From NCBI GenBank assembly GCA_003021335.1, contig PXQL01000025.1, positions 1-22,950 of the forward strand: a DNA stretch of 22,950 bases. Direction: 5' to 3'. Origin of the DNA: Halobacteriales archaeon QH_10_67_13 (GTDB lineage: Archaea > Halobacteriota > Halobacteria > Halobacteriales > Haloarculaceae). Position numbers and translations under genes: made by a program. Below the pieces are notes generated by a model, which made no database searches, was not told where the DNA came from, and saw only the letters and a list, made by a program, of their open reading frames with translations. Numbering within the stretch: the stretch's first letter is position 1; the number at the start of each line of letters is the position of its first letter. Positions 1-7,361 of the stretch are shown piece by piece.

Positions 1-192
1 GTGGAGGTCGCCGCCCACCCCGGCGTCGGAATTGGCACCCAGCGCCTCGGGGAGATTGCCCATCCCGAGGTCCGCGTCGAGGACGGCCACCTGTCGGTCT
101 CGCTCCACAAACGCCCGCCCCAGAGCGGCGACCGTCGTCGTCTTCCCGACGCCGCCCTTGCCGCCTGCGACCGCCCAGACCTGCCCCGACAT
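1..192 (-). CDS. ParA/MinD-family P-loop ATPase, N-terminal fragment (window edge)
   Basis: The first 64 codons of a protein read leftwards out of the window, starting MSGQVWAVAGGKGGVGKTTT. The deviant Walker A motif KGGVGKTTT lies at residues 12-20, and the switch-type stretch VLDADLGMGN follows at about residue 40; both are hallmarks of the MinD/ParA/Mrp class of ATP-driven positioning or partition ATPases. Haloarchaeal genomes carry several MinD-like paralogues, and some act in placing chemotaxis arrays or archaella. The C-terminal part that would tell MinD from ParA is outside the window, so the specific role is open. The ATG is supported by a TATA-like element about 28 bp upstream, which suggests a leaderless transcript. 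Confidence 0.88.
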   Translation of the reverse strand, partial: MSGQVWAVAGGKGGVGKTTTVAALGRAFVERDRQVAVLDADLGMGNLPEALGANSDAGVGGDLH

Positions 193-219
193 CTATTCGC
201 CTGTCACAAGCAAGCCGTC

Positions 220-231
220 GGTTATAAAAGG
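220..231 (-). promoter_or_regulatory. TATA box for the MinD-like gene
   Basis: Read on the minus strand the element is CCTTTTATAACC, centred about 33 bp before the ATG at 192. This is a good match to a haloarchaeal TATA box placed for leaderless transcription. It also reads as an A/T-rich box on the plus strand, about 50 bp before the small gene at 282. Confidence 0.6.
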
Positions 232-281
232 CCCGCCGCGAGCCGAAACCGACTAACCGACAGGCACCGCCGATTTGGAGT

Positions 282-479
282 ATGAACGCCGAGCAGGGAA
301 TCCGGTGGTTCGCCGAGCTCAGCAGGCCGTACCAGCTCATGATCGCCGGGTCGGTGCTCGTCGGAATGATGGCCGTGATCACGGCCCTCGGGTCGCGCAA
401 CCCGTTGTTTTTGCTGATCGCCGGCTTCTGGTTTCTGGTTGCCCCCGCGGCGGTCAAGTTCGCCAACGACCGCGAGTGA
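282..479 (+). CDS. Small two-helix membrane protein, unknown function
   Basis: A 65-residue protein beginning MNAEQGIRWFAELSRP. An amphipathic N-terminal segment is followed by two hydrophobic stretches, about residues 19-36 (LMIAGSVLVGMMAVITAL) and 42-58 (LFLLIAGFWFLVAPAAV), so it probably spans the membrane twice with a short charged tail (KFANDRE). It is divergent from the MinD-like ATPase, with 89 bp between starts. I do not recognise the family. Coding is supported by coherent hydrophobic segments and a start preceded by GGAG. The overlapping +1 frame starting at 275 lacks these properties. A functional link with the ATPase is possible but is only inferred from position. Confidence 0.65.
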   Translation: MNAEQGIRWFAELSRPYQLMIAGSVLVGMMAVITALGSRNPLFLLIAGFWFLVAPAAVKFANDRE

Positions 480-506
480 TCGGTCTCGTGCCGGCCGCCG
501 CGTCGC

Positions 507-1958
507 TTACGAGAGCAGCCCCGAGAGCCGCCCCCGGTTCGCGGTGTCCTCGCGGATGATGTCGGTGACGTGTTCGCCGCTGAGCAGACACATCGGCACG
601 CCGATGCCCGGGTTGGTATCCCCGCCGACGTAGTACAGCCCGTCGAGTCCAGGCGCGCGGTGATCGGTCCGGAGCGGGCCGGTGGAGACTGACAGCTCCC
701 GCTCGAAGACGATCCGGTTCCGGAAGTCGACGCCGGTGTGTTCCGCGATTCCCGAGAGGATTTGCTCGCGGAACTGCTCTCGCTGTTCCGGCGGATCCGC
801 AAGTCCCGGCGCCAGCGGAACGAGCACGACGGCCGTCTCGTGACCGTCCGGCGCGACCGTCGGATCGGTCCGGGAGGGGACGTTCACGTAATAGGAGGGA
901 TCGTCCGGCCAAGCCGGGTCCTCGAAGATCGACTCGAAGTGTGGCTCCCAGTCGGTCGGGAGCACGAGCGTGTGGTGATCGAACTCCGGGAGTTCGCCCT
1001 CGATCCCGAGATACAGCATGTACGCGGAGGGAGCGTATGTCTGATCCTTCCAGCGCTCCGGCGAGCGATCGACTGCACCCTCCGGCAGCAGGTCCCGCTC
1101 GGCGTGGGCTGGCGGCGCGTTGACCACGACCCGGTCGTAGACGGTGCGGTCGGTCGCGGTCCCGACGACCAGCCCGCTCGCGGCGGGTTCGATCCGCGTC
1201 ACCGGGGTTTCGGTCTCGATTTGTGCGCCCTGCTCCTCGGCGACGGTCCGGACGCCGTCGACGACGGCGGCGATCCCGCCGTGGGGGTAGTACACGCCGA
1301 GGTTGTAATCGACGTGGCTCATAAGCGAGTACAGCGCCGGCGTGTTGTACGGCGAGCCGCCCAGGAACACGAGCGTGTACTCGACCAGCTGACGCAGCTT
1401 CGGGTGCTCGAAGTACTTCGCCGCGTGGCCGTCCATCGTCCGCACGAGATCCAGGCCGAGTCCCCGGGCTGACAGCGCGAGCCGCGGGTCGAGGTAGTCC
1501 GTGAGGTCGGTCCGGTCCGGGATCACGACCTCCTCCATGCCGACCTCGTAGGAGTGTTTCGCACTGTCTAAGTACTCCTCTAATTTCGCGCCGGCGCCGT
1601 CCTCGTAGGACTCGAACAGCTCCATCGCCGCCTCCGGGTCGGCCGGCACCGCGGCCTCGTCGCCGTCGGTCCAGAAGACCCGGTAGTTGGGGTCGAGCCG
1701 CTCGAGCTCGTAGAACTCGGCGGGCTCGTGGCCGAACTGTTCGAAGAACCGCTCGAACAGCTCGGGCATCAGGTACCACGACGGTCCGGTGTCGAACTGG
1801 AACCCGTCCTCGACGATCCGGCCGGCGACGCCGCCGACGTGCTCGCCTTTCTCGTAGACGGTCACCCGAGCGCCGGCGTCCCCGAGGTGAGCGGCCGCCG
1901 ACAGCCCGCCGAACCCGGCGCCGACGATCGCGATCGACTCTCCGGAGAGATCTGTCAT
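507..1958 (-). CDS. crtI: CrtI-family carotenoid desaturase (probable phytoene desaturase)
   Basis: A 483-residue FAD-dependent oxidoreductase. The N-terminus has the dinucleotide-binding motif GAGFGGLSAAAHL (residues 13-25), then VYEKGEHVGG. The C-terminus carries the CrtI signature region LYYVGGDTNPGIGVPMCLLS, and the length is normal for the family. CrtI enzymes introduce double bonds into phytoene or later C40 intermediates on the way to lycopene and bacterioruberin, at the membrane surface. Haloarchaea usually have several paralogues, including CrtD-type 3,4-desaturases, so the exact substrate cannot be fixed here. No crtB, lyeJ or cruF partner lies next to it in this window. A TATA-like element (TTTTGTA on the minus strand, near 1982-1989) sits about 27 bp before the ATG. 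Confidence 0.85.
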   Translation of the reverse strand: MTDLSGESIAIVGAGFGGLSAAAHLGDAGARVTVYEKGEHVGGVAGRIVEDGFQFDTGPSWYLMPELFERFFEQFGHEPAEFYELERLDPNYRVFWTDGDEAAVPADPEAAMELFESYEDGAGAKLEEYLDSAKHSYEVGMEEVVIPDRTDLTDYLDPRLALSARGLGLDLVRTMDGHAAKYFEHPKLRQLVEYTLVFLGGSPYNTPALYSLMSHVDYNLGVYYPHGGIAAVVDGVRTVAEEQGAQIETETPVTRIEPAASGLVVGTATDRTVYDRVVVNAPPAHAERDLLPEGAVDRSPERWKDQTYAPSAYMLYLGIEGELPEFDHHTLVLPTDWEPHFESIFEDPAWPDDPSYYVNVPSRTDPTVAPDGHETAVVLVPLAPGLADPPEQREQFREQILSGIAEHTGVDFRNRIVFERELSVSTGPLRTDHRAPGLDGLYYVGGDTNPGIGVPMCLLSGEHVTDIIREDTANRGRLSGLLS

Positions 1959-2060
1959 CGATACTCTGTTGGGCTCGGTCGTACAAAATGCTCCGGAATC
2001 GTCGCGGCAGTCCTCCGGCCCCGCGAGTGCCCCGGACCGCTCCCGGGAAGATCCTCTCGG

Positions 2061-2648
2061 TCAGGCGGCGTCGAAGGCGAGCCCGTTGAGGTCGGTCACC
2101 TCGCCGAACAGCCAGCCGGCGTGATCGAGGGCGTACTCCCGGTCGTCCTCCTCGATGTAGCCGATCGCGTCCTCGATCAGGACCGGTCGGTAGTCCCGAA
2201 GGCCGGCCGAGCCGGCGGTGTGTAACACGCAGACGTTCGCGAGCGTGCCACAGAACAGCAGGTCGTCGATCCCGTGGGCCCCGAGGTACCCGTCGAGTCC
2301 GGTCTGGTGGAAGGCGTCGTAGGTGTGTTTCGTGACGATCCGGTCTTCCTCCTCGAGGGTCAGCTGTTCGACGATCTCGGCCTCCCAGGATCCCTCGAGG
2401 ACGTGCTCGCCCCACCGGTCGAACTCGTCGTAGTAGTGGGCGTCCTCGAACTGCTCGGGCGGGTGGACGTCCCGGGTGTAGATCACCTCGGCGCCCGCCT
2501 CGCGGGCCCGGCCGAGCAGCTCGGCACCCCCCTCGATCGCCGCGCCGCTCCCCGGCGCGTACAGGCTCCCCTCCGGGTGCGCGAAGCCGTTTTGCATGTC
2601 GACGACCACGACTGCCGTCCGATTCGGATCGAGCGCGAACTCGGACAT
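2061..2648 (-). CDS. pncA: Nicotinamidase / isochorismatase-like cysteine hydrolase
   Basis: A 195-residue protein from the internal ATG (MSEFALDPNRTAVVVVDMQN). The isochorismatase-like fold is shown by the catalytic triad Asp17 (VVVDMQNGF), Lys107 (IVTKHTYDAF) and Cys140 (GTLANVCVLHTA), with likely metal ligands in the TRDVHPP segment (Asp60, His62) and His71. Nicotinamidase hydrolyses nicotinamide to nicotinate and ammonia in the cytoplasm. The family also contains other amidases, so the substrate rests partly on context: the divergent neighbour is nicotinate phosphoribosyltransferase, the next enzyme in the salvage route. The frame is open further upstream to 2801, but that extension runs antisense into the neighbour's start and lacks family similarity, so 2648 was chosen. 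Confidence 0.85.
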   Translation of the reverse strand: MSEFALDPNRTAVVVVDMQNGFAHPEGSLYAPGSGAAIEGGAELLGRAREAGAEVIYTRDVHPPEQFEDAHYYDEFDRWGEHVLEGSWEAEIVEQLTLEEEDRIVTKHTYDAFHQTGLDGYLGAHGIDDLLFCGTLANVCVLHTAGSAGLRDYRPVLIEDAIGYIEEDDREYALDHAGWLFGEVTDLNGLAFDAA

Positions 2649-2696
2649 GTTCGTGAGCACGTCCCGAGCCGAAAAACCGTTTCCGGACACCGCGAC

Positions 2697-2706
2697 CGCT
2701 TTTAGC
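2697..2706 (+). promoter_or_regulatory. TATA-like element of pncB in the divergent pncA/pncB intergenic
   Basis: The sequence cgcttttagc lies 22-31 bp before the pncB ATG at 2728, the position expected for a leaderless archaeal promoter. Only 79 bp separate the two starts, so promoters for both genes must share this space. A T-rich stretch read on the minus strand (near 2674-2680) may serve pncA. Confidence 0.5.
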
Positions 2707-2727
2707 CGTCGGCTCTCAACGACGATC

Positions 2728-3870
2728 ATGCCGGAGTTCGATGTTGTCTCCCCCGAGGCTATCGCCGCCGGGGAGGCAACGGACGCGTACTTCGATCGCA
2801 CCGTCGAGGCGCTTGAGGGCGCCGACAGAAACCCCGAGGTCGTCGCCGAGGTGACGGCCTCGCAGTTCCCGACCGGCGACTGGCATCTCTTTGCCGGACT
2901 GCCCGACGCCGCCCGGCTGTTCGAGGACCGGTCGGTCGACGTCGACGCGCTCGGGGAGGGCCGGCTGTTCGACGGCGGCCCGGTCCTGCGGATCGAGGGG
3001 CCGTACCTCGAGTTCGTCCGGCTCGAGACGGCACTGCTTGGATTCCTGTCTCACGCCACTGGCGTCGCGACGGCCGCGCTTGAGGCCCGCCGGGCGGCCC
3101 CGGAGACGCCGGTGTTGAGCTTCGGCACCCGACACGTTCACCCCTCAATCGCGGCGATGGTCGAGCGCTCGGCGCTTCTCGGCGGCCTCGACGGAATCTC
3201 GAACGTCGCCGCTGCCGAGGTGCTTGACCGGGAGGCCGGCGGAACGATGCCCCACGCGCTTGTGATCTCGTTCGGCTGGGGCAACCAGGAGCGGGCCTGG
3301 CGGGCGTTCGACGACGCCGTCGACGCCTCCGTCCCGCGGATCGCGCTCGTCGACACCTACAGCGACGAGGTCGACGAGGCCCTGCGGGCAGCCGAGGCGA
3401 TCGATCTCGACAGCGTCCGGCTCGACACGACCGGCTCCCGGCGGGGCGATTTCAGACACATCCTCCGGGAGGTCCGCTGGGCGCTCGACGCCCGCGGGTA
3501 CGAGGACATTGGCGTGTTCGCGAGCGGCGGGCTCGGGCCCGACCAGCTCCGTGCCCTGCGGGACGTCGCCGACGGGTTCGGCGTCGGTAGCTACGTCAGC
3601 AACGCCGATCCGATCAACTTCGCGCTGGATATCGTCGCCGTCGACGGCCAGCCGGCAGCAAAGCGCGGGAAACTCGACGGCGCCAAGCAGGTCTACCGGA
3701 CGCCCGACGGCGGCCACCACATCACCCGTACCGATGCTTCCGGTCCAGTAGAGGGCGAGGCGCTGCTCGAACCGCTCGTTCGGGACGGCGAGTGCGTTCG
3801 GGAGTTCGGCATCGACGCGGCCGCGAGCCGGGCGGCCGCCGACGCGGACGCCGTCGGCTTCGGGTCGTAG
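2728..3870 (+). CDS. pncB: Nicotinate phosphoribosyltransferase, archaeal type
   Basis: A 380-residue protein that joins nicotinate to PRPP, giving nicotinate mononucleotide for NAD synthesis. Recognisable family blocks are SFGTRHVHPSIAAMVERSA (131-149, substrate/PRPP region with the conserved His), HALVISFGWGNQERAW (176-191), LVDTYSDEVDEAL (207-219), VRLDTTGSRRGDF (230-242) and the phosphate-binding FASGGLGPDQL (264-274) with FGVGSYVSNADP after it. Length matches the archaeal NAPRTase subfamily. The frame is open back to 2596, but the ATG at 2728 gives the normal N-terminus MPEFDVVSPE and has a correctly spaced TATA element. It is divergent from the nicotinamidase, forming a two-step salvage module. 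Confidence 0.93.
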   Translation: MPEFDVVSPEAIAAGEATDAYFDRTVEALEGADRNPEVVAEVTASQFPTGDWHLFAGLPDAARLFEDRSVDVDALGEGRLFDGGPVLRIEGPYLEFVRLETALLGFLSHATGVATAALEARRAAPETPVLSFGTRHVHPSIAAMVERSALLGGLDGISNVAAAEVLDREAGGTMPHALVISFGWGNQERAWRAFDDAVDASVPRIALVDTYSDEVDEALRAAEAIDLDSVRLDTTGSRRGDFRHILREVRWALDARGYEDIGVFASGGLGPDQLRALRDVADGFGVGSYVSNADPINFALDIVAVDGQPAAKRGKLDGAKQVYRTPDGGHHITRTDASGPVEGEALLEPLVRDGECVREFGIDAAASRAAADADAVGFGS

Positions 3871-4033
3871 CGGACTACCGGAGGCCCCGGTCGATCCGAG
3901 GCGAAAGGGGAGAGGGGTGCCGGGCGCGCAGACGGGAGGGTGGGAAAACTGAAACTGGGTGAGTCCTGTGCGCGCCCAGCTTTTCATTATCACCCATCGG
4001 TCTTAAAGATCCGTCAGACGCCGGTCAGACGCC

Positions 4034-4064
4034 CCGGACTGGGACAGCGTTTAGTCCCGTCCGG
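4034..4064. promoter_or_regulatory. Imperfect palindrome spanning the putative TATA box of the micro-ORF/PIN-like operon
   Basis: The left arm ccggactgggac (4034-4045) and right arm gtcccgtccgg (4054-4064) pair over 11 bp with a single bulged t. The 8-nt loop agcgttta contains the A/T-rich box that lies 26-32 bp before the ATG at 4079. An operator overlapping the TATA box is the natural reading; an RNA hairpin is less likely if the transcript is leaderless. Confidence 0.45.
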
Positions 4065-4078
4065 ACCGACCGACGCGT

Positions 4079-4174
4079 ATGAGTTGGGCAGAGCTGTTCG
4101 AGCGGGCGGATGAGACCGAGGTCACGGTCGCGGAGATCCGCCGGGCGCTCGCCGACCGCCGACGCGATGAGTGA
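4079..4174 (+). CDS. 31-residue micro-ORF overlapping the PIN-like gene
   Basis: The translation starts MSWAELFERADETEVTVAEI and ends ALADRRRDE. It is mostly helical and charged, with no membrane segment. It has a TATA-like box 26-32 bp upstream inside a palindrome. Its end overlaps the start of the next gene by 8 bases: the sequence ATGAGTGA contains both the downstream ATG (4167) and this ORF's TGA (4172-4174). This is the arrangement of translational coupling. Short first genes before PIN-domain genes are often antitoxins, but 31 residues is small for that and I see no DNA-binding motif, so an antitoxin role is only a possibility. I have an uncertain recollection of similar short proteins in other haloarchaea. 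Confidence 0.6.
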   Translation: MSWAELFERADETEVTVAEIRRALADRRRDE

Positions 4175-4658
4175 CCGAGCCACCGGCGACCGGCGTCCGG
4201 ATCCAACCCTGATCGCGGCCGACGCCGACGTGCTTGCCGCGGACTTGCTGGTCGACGGCGCCGCCCGGGCAGCCCTGGATCACGTTCGCAGACACTCGTG
4301 GGTAGAGTTGGTCGCAAGCGACCCACTGCTCGCAGACGCCGCGGCGACCATCGAGACCCTCGCCGGCGCCGAGCTGGCCCGTGATTGGCGTGAGCGCGCC
4401 GAGCGACTCCGCACCCACGTCGAGCACCCCGCCAGGGATCACCCCGGGCTGGCCTCCGCCTACCGCGGCGGCGCCGCACACCTGTTGAGCTTCGAGGAGT
4501 CGCTGACCGCCACGAGCGCGAACCTTGCGGTCCAGCCATACACCGCGCTCAGCATCCGCACGCCGGCGGCCTTCGACCGACTGTTCGACCCCGAACCCCT
4601 GTACGAGGCCACACACGACGGGGCCTATCCCGGGCCTGACTGCGATCCGCGGGCCTGA
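4167..4658 (+). CDS. PIN-like domain protein (putative nuclease fold)
   Basis: A 163-residue protein starting MSDRATGDRRPDPTLIAADA. The order of motifs resembles a PIN domain. An early acidic strand-helix, LIAADADVLAADLLVDGAAR, would supply the first Asp. A central acidic helix, LVASDPLLADAAATIE, follows. Then comes a segment GGAAHLLSFEESL, where active PINs have a D-x-(I/V)-x-T-x-D motif, and finally ALSIRTPAAFDRLF, matching the terminal TP-x-x-F element. In the third motif the usual aspartates are replaced (AHLLSFEE), so catalysis may be lost or altered. The start was chosen at the ATG overlapping the preceding micro-ORF's stop; the frame is open back to 4110, inside that ORF. The gene converges with the Ham1-type gene, 9 bp away. 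Confidence 0.6.
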   Translation: MSDRATGDRRPDPTLIAADADVLAADLLVDGAARAALDHVRRHSWVELVASDPLLADAAATIETLAGAELARDWRERAERLRTHVEHPARDHPGLASAYRGGAAHLLSFEESLTATSANLAVQPYTALSIRTPAAFDRLFDPEPLYEATHDGAYPGPDCDPRA

Positions 4659-4667
4659 ACCGCGTTG

Positions 4668-5243
4668 TTAGGTGCGGTCGCCGTACCAGTCGGCGAAGGC
4701 CGAGAGCGCCTGCCCGCGGTGTGAGACGGCGTTTTTTTCGGCGGTGGTCATCTCGGCGAAGGTCCGCCCGTCGTGTTCGAAGATCGGATCGTACCCGAAC
4801 CCGCCCTCGCCCCGCGGCGCGACGATCCGTCCGTCGACGACCCCCTCGAACAGCGCGACCGGCGGTGTTCCGTCATCGACGGTCACGCCGTCGCCGTCGA
4901 CCGGGTCGCCGTCGCAGTAGCCAACGACTGTGTGGAATGCGGCGCTCTGGTCCGGCTCCCGACGGGCGAGACGGGAGACCCGATCGATGCCGAGCGTCTC
5001 TTTGACGTACGAGGAAAACGGCCCAGGAAACCCCTCGAGCCCCGCGATCGATAGCCCGGCGTCGTCGACGATCACCGGTCCGCCGACGTGCTCGTGGGCT
5101 ACCCGGGCGCCGTGGGCTGCGACCTCCGCGAAGGAGTCGGTCTGTGGCTCCGGGTAATCGAAGGCGTGTTGTGCAACCGACTCGCCAAGATATGACTCGG
5201 CCTCCTGTGCCTTCCCGGGGTTTGTGGTGACGAACGTAACCAT
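4668..5243 (-). CDS. XTP/dITP diphosphatase (Ham1/RdgB family)
   Basis: A 191-residue enzyme that hydrolyses non-canonical purine triphosphates (ITP, dITP, XTP) to monophosphate and pyrophosphate, keeping deaminated bases out of DNA and RNA. Family motifs are clear: TTNPGKAQEA at residues 6-15 (the nucleotide-binding T-x-N-x-x-K), VIVDDAGLSIAGLEGFPGPFSSY in the middle (catalytic Asp region), GYDPIFEHDGRTFAEM, and SHRGQALSAF near the C-terminus (SHR motif). Length is typical. The ATG at 5243 has an A/T-rich element (TACTTTTCTC on the minus strand) about 25 bp upstream. It lies in the same direction as the DUF5808 gene and kae1-bud32, with short gaps. Confidence 0.93.
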   Translation of the reverse strand: MVTFVTTNPGKAQEAESYLGESVAQHAFDYPEPQTDSFAEVAAHGARVAHEHVGGPVIVDDAGLSIAGLEGFPGPFSSYVKETLGIDRVSRLARREPDQSAAFHTVVGYCDGDPVDGDGVTVDDGTPPVALFEGVVDGRIVAPRGEGGFGYDPIFEHDGRTFAEMTTAEKNAVSHRGQALSAFADWYGDRT

Positions 5244-5280
5244 ATCCCCGGGAGACGCCGGCGAGAAAAGTAGGCGTCGA

Positions 5281-5553
5281 TCAGTCGACGACGACCTCGA
5301 CCGGCTCGTCGGCCTCGTTCGCCTCCTCGTCGGTCTCGCCGCGGCGTTCCTGTAACAGGAGCGCGGCCGCGGCCACGATCACGATCCAGGACCGCCAGTT
5401 CGCCAGGTTCAGCGTGTAGCCGATCCCGAACTGCTTTTTGACGAGCATCCCCTCGTTGGGTTGCCAGTACGAGGACAGCAGCCGGCGTAGCGTCGGCTGC
5501 TCGAAGTTGTACGGGATCCCGAATAGCTCGCCGGTTGAGGACTTTTCACTCAT
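5281..5553 (-). CDS. DUF5808-type small membrane protein
   Basis: A 90-residue protein starting MSEKSSTGELFGIPYNFEQP. The central block RLLSSYWQPNEGMLVKKQFGIGYTLNLAN resembles the DUF5808 signature, in which a W-x-P-(D/N)-(D/E) turn is followed by K-x-F-G-x-G-(Y/W)-T-(L/V)-N. One transmembrane helix follows (SWIVIVAAAALLLQE, about residues 54-68), with a very acidic C-terminal tail. Related sequences occur in bacteria and archaea; no biochemical role is known to me. A TATA-like CTTATC element on the minus strand sits about 25 bp before the ATG, suggesting it has its own promoter between kae1-bud32 and the Ham1-type gene. Confidence 0.72.
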   Translation of the reverse strand: MSEKSSTGELFGIPYNFEQPTLRRLLSSYWQPNEGMLVKKQFGIGYTLNLANWRSWIVIVAAAALLLQERRGETDEEANEADEPVEVVVD

Positions 5554-5601
5554 ATCCGCGAGTACGACCGCCGCCGATAAGACCGTTTTCCTCTCCGCGA
5601 C

Positions 5602-7254
5602 TCACCGGCCCGAGCCCCTCGGCTCCCCGCGCTCGGGGTCGTCGCCTCCCCGGTACCGTCCGCGTCCCTCGATCGCCACGAGCCGGTCGAGAACCGCGGC
5701 CTCTCCGGCCGCCCGGTAGGCGTCTCTGAGAACGCCGATAAACCGGTCGGCGTCGGCGGTCGTTCCCGTGAGACTCTGTGCCAGCACGTGGAGATCCATC
5801 GCGTGGTCCTCGGGACGCCCGGAGTGGTATCCGAGCCCGAAATCGAGCAGGTACACCCGGTCGCCGATCCGGACGTTCCGCGTCGTCGGGTCGCCGTGGA
5901 CGATCCCGGCCTCGTGGAGCCGTGCGAGGTGTCGGGCGGTCGTCGCGACCCGTTCGTCGGTCGGGTCCGCGGCGAGATCCGCCCGACCGACCTGCTGGAG
6001 GACGAGTGTCTGCTCGGCGAGGTCGACGTTCCAGACCAGCGGCGTCGGCACGCCGGCCCGTCTCGCCTCGCCAAGTAGCCGCGCCTCCTGTCGGGTCCGC
6101 TCCCGGCGGAGTCGCTCGTCGAGCTCGGGGTGACGGTAGGGCCGCCCCTCGCGGCGTTTCGTCACCGTCTCGCCGTCCGGGCCCACCGTCACGGTCGCTT
6201 CCGCGCCCTGTACCGCGGTCCCGTCCGGTCCGGTCGCCGTCCGCGGCCCGGTTCGGGACCGCCAGGTCACCGGTACCTGGTCCGGCCGGTATCCGGGATC
6301 GATCGCCGAGTCCTCGATTGCTATCGTGTCGCCGGCGGCGTACATCTTCGCGCCTAGTACCGCGATCATCCCGGCGTTGTCCCGCAGAAAGCGCGCCTCG
6401 GGGGCAAAAAACGACGCCTTGCGGCGGTCACACATCGCCCCGAGCATCCCCGTGAGCCGGTCGTTCTGTCCGACCCCGCCCCCGAGTACGAGCTCGTCGG
6501 CCCCGGTGAGAGAGAGCGCACGCTCGGCGACCTCGGCGAGCATCGCGAAGATCGTCTCCTGGAGCCCGCGGCAGACGTCCGGAACTGGCACGCCGTCGTC
6601 GATGGCTGCCTCGGCCGCCGAGCTGATCCCCGAAAATGAAAAGTCCATGCCCTTGACGACGTACGGTAGCGGGTGGTACTCGCCGTCGGCGGCCGCGGCC
6701 TCGACTTTCGGCCCCCCAGGGTGTGACCACCCGACGTGGCGGGTGAACTTGTCCATCGCGTTGCCGACGCCGGTGTCCATTGTCTCCCCGAGTACCCGGT
6801 ACCGGCCGTCGCGGTAGGCAAGCAGGTGCGCGTTCGCGCCGCTCGCGTTCAGACAGATCGGATCGGAAAACCCCGAGCGGTGGCGACCGATCTCGAGGTG
6901 TGCGAGCATGTGGTTGACCCCGACCAGGGGCACGTCGAACCGCTGTGCCAGCGCCCGGGCGCTGGTCCCCGCGATCCGGAGGCACGGTCCCAGCCCGGGC
7001 CCCCGCGAGAACGCCACGGCGTCGACGGGTGGCTCGCCCTCAGTCGGAAGATCAGCGAGGATCTCCTCGATGACCGCCGGCAGGTGCTCCGCCATGTGTT
7101 CCGCGGCCTCCCGCGGGTGGATGCCACCGGCCTCGGGGGCGTATGGCTCACTCTCGATGCGCACCAACTCCTCGGCCGCATCGTAGTACGCCGCGCTGGC
7201 CGCCCACGCGGTGCCCTCGATTCCGAGCACGCGCGGGGCCGCCTCTTCAGTCAT
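5602..7254 (-). CDS. kae1-bud32: Bifunctional tRNA t6A synthase Kae1 / Bud32 kinase fusion (KEOPS)
   Basis: A 550-residue fusion. Residues 8-330 are Kae1, the threonylcarbamoyl transferase that makes t6A37 on ANN-decoding tRNAs: SRGPGLGPCLRI (83-94), the iron-binding HMLAH (115-119), LNASGANAHLLAYRDGRY (135-152), and the ASKHA-type LVLGGGVGQNDR (255-266). Residues 355-550 are Bud32, the small P53RK-type kinase/ATPase that drives the complex: catalytic IVHGDPTTRNVRI (451-463) and LLDFGLGYHS (469-478). Archaeal KEOPS also needs Cgi121 and Pcc1, which are not in this window. The frame extends 21 codons upstream to 7317, but the start at 7254 gives the usual N-terminus and has a TATA-like element (CTTTTGTAT on the minus strand) 25-33 bp upstream. 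Confidence 0.96.
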   Translation of the reverse strand: MTEEAAPRVLGIEGTAWAASAAYYDAAEELVRIESEPYAPEAGGIHPREAAEHMAEHLPAVIEEILADLPTEGEPPVDAVAFSRGPGLGPCLRIAGTSARALAQRFDVPLVGVNHMLAHLEIGRHRSGFSDPICLNASGANAHLLAYRDGRYRVLGETMDTGVGNAMDKFTRHVGWSHPGGPKVEAAAADGEYHPLPYVVKGMDFSFSGISSAAEAAIDDGVPVPDVCRGLQETIFAMLAEVAERALSLTGADELVLGGGVGQNDRLTGMLGAMCDRRKASFFAPEARFLRDNAGMIAVLGAKMYAAGDTIAIEDSAIDPGYRPDQVPVTWRSRTGPRTATGPDGTAVQGAEATVTVGPDGETVTKRREGRPYRHPELDERLRRERTRQEARLLGEARRAGVPTPLVWNVDLAEQTLVLQQVGRADLAADPTDERVATTARHLARLHEAGIVHGDPTTRNVRIGDRVYLLDFGLGYHSGRPEDHAMDLHVLAQSLTGTTADADRFIGVLRDAYRAAGEAAVLDRLVAIEGRGRYRGGDDPERGEPRGSGR

Positions 7255-7278
7255 GACTCGCCGGGCGATCGGTCGCCG

Positions 7279-7287
7279 ATACAAAAG
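7279..7287 (-). promoter_or_regulatory. TATA-like element of kae1-bud32
   Basis: On the minus strand the element reads CTTTTGTAT and sits 25-33 bp before the ATG at 7254. Very similar TTTTGTA elements lie at the same spacing before crtI and rfcC in this window, which supports a shared promoter style rather than chance. Confidence 0.55.
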
Positions 7288-7361
7288 ACGACTTCGGTCC
7301 GCGCTTTCGGGTGCCACACGGCCGCGACACCGACTTTACCGTCGCCGCCGAACACGGACCC

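Noticed and set aside
454..2415. 653-codon minus-strand open frame
   Set aside because: It is the shifted frame of crtI and pncA, extremely Arg-rich, with no family motifs; the real genes are in the other minus-strand frame.
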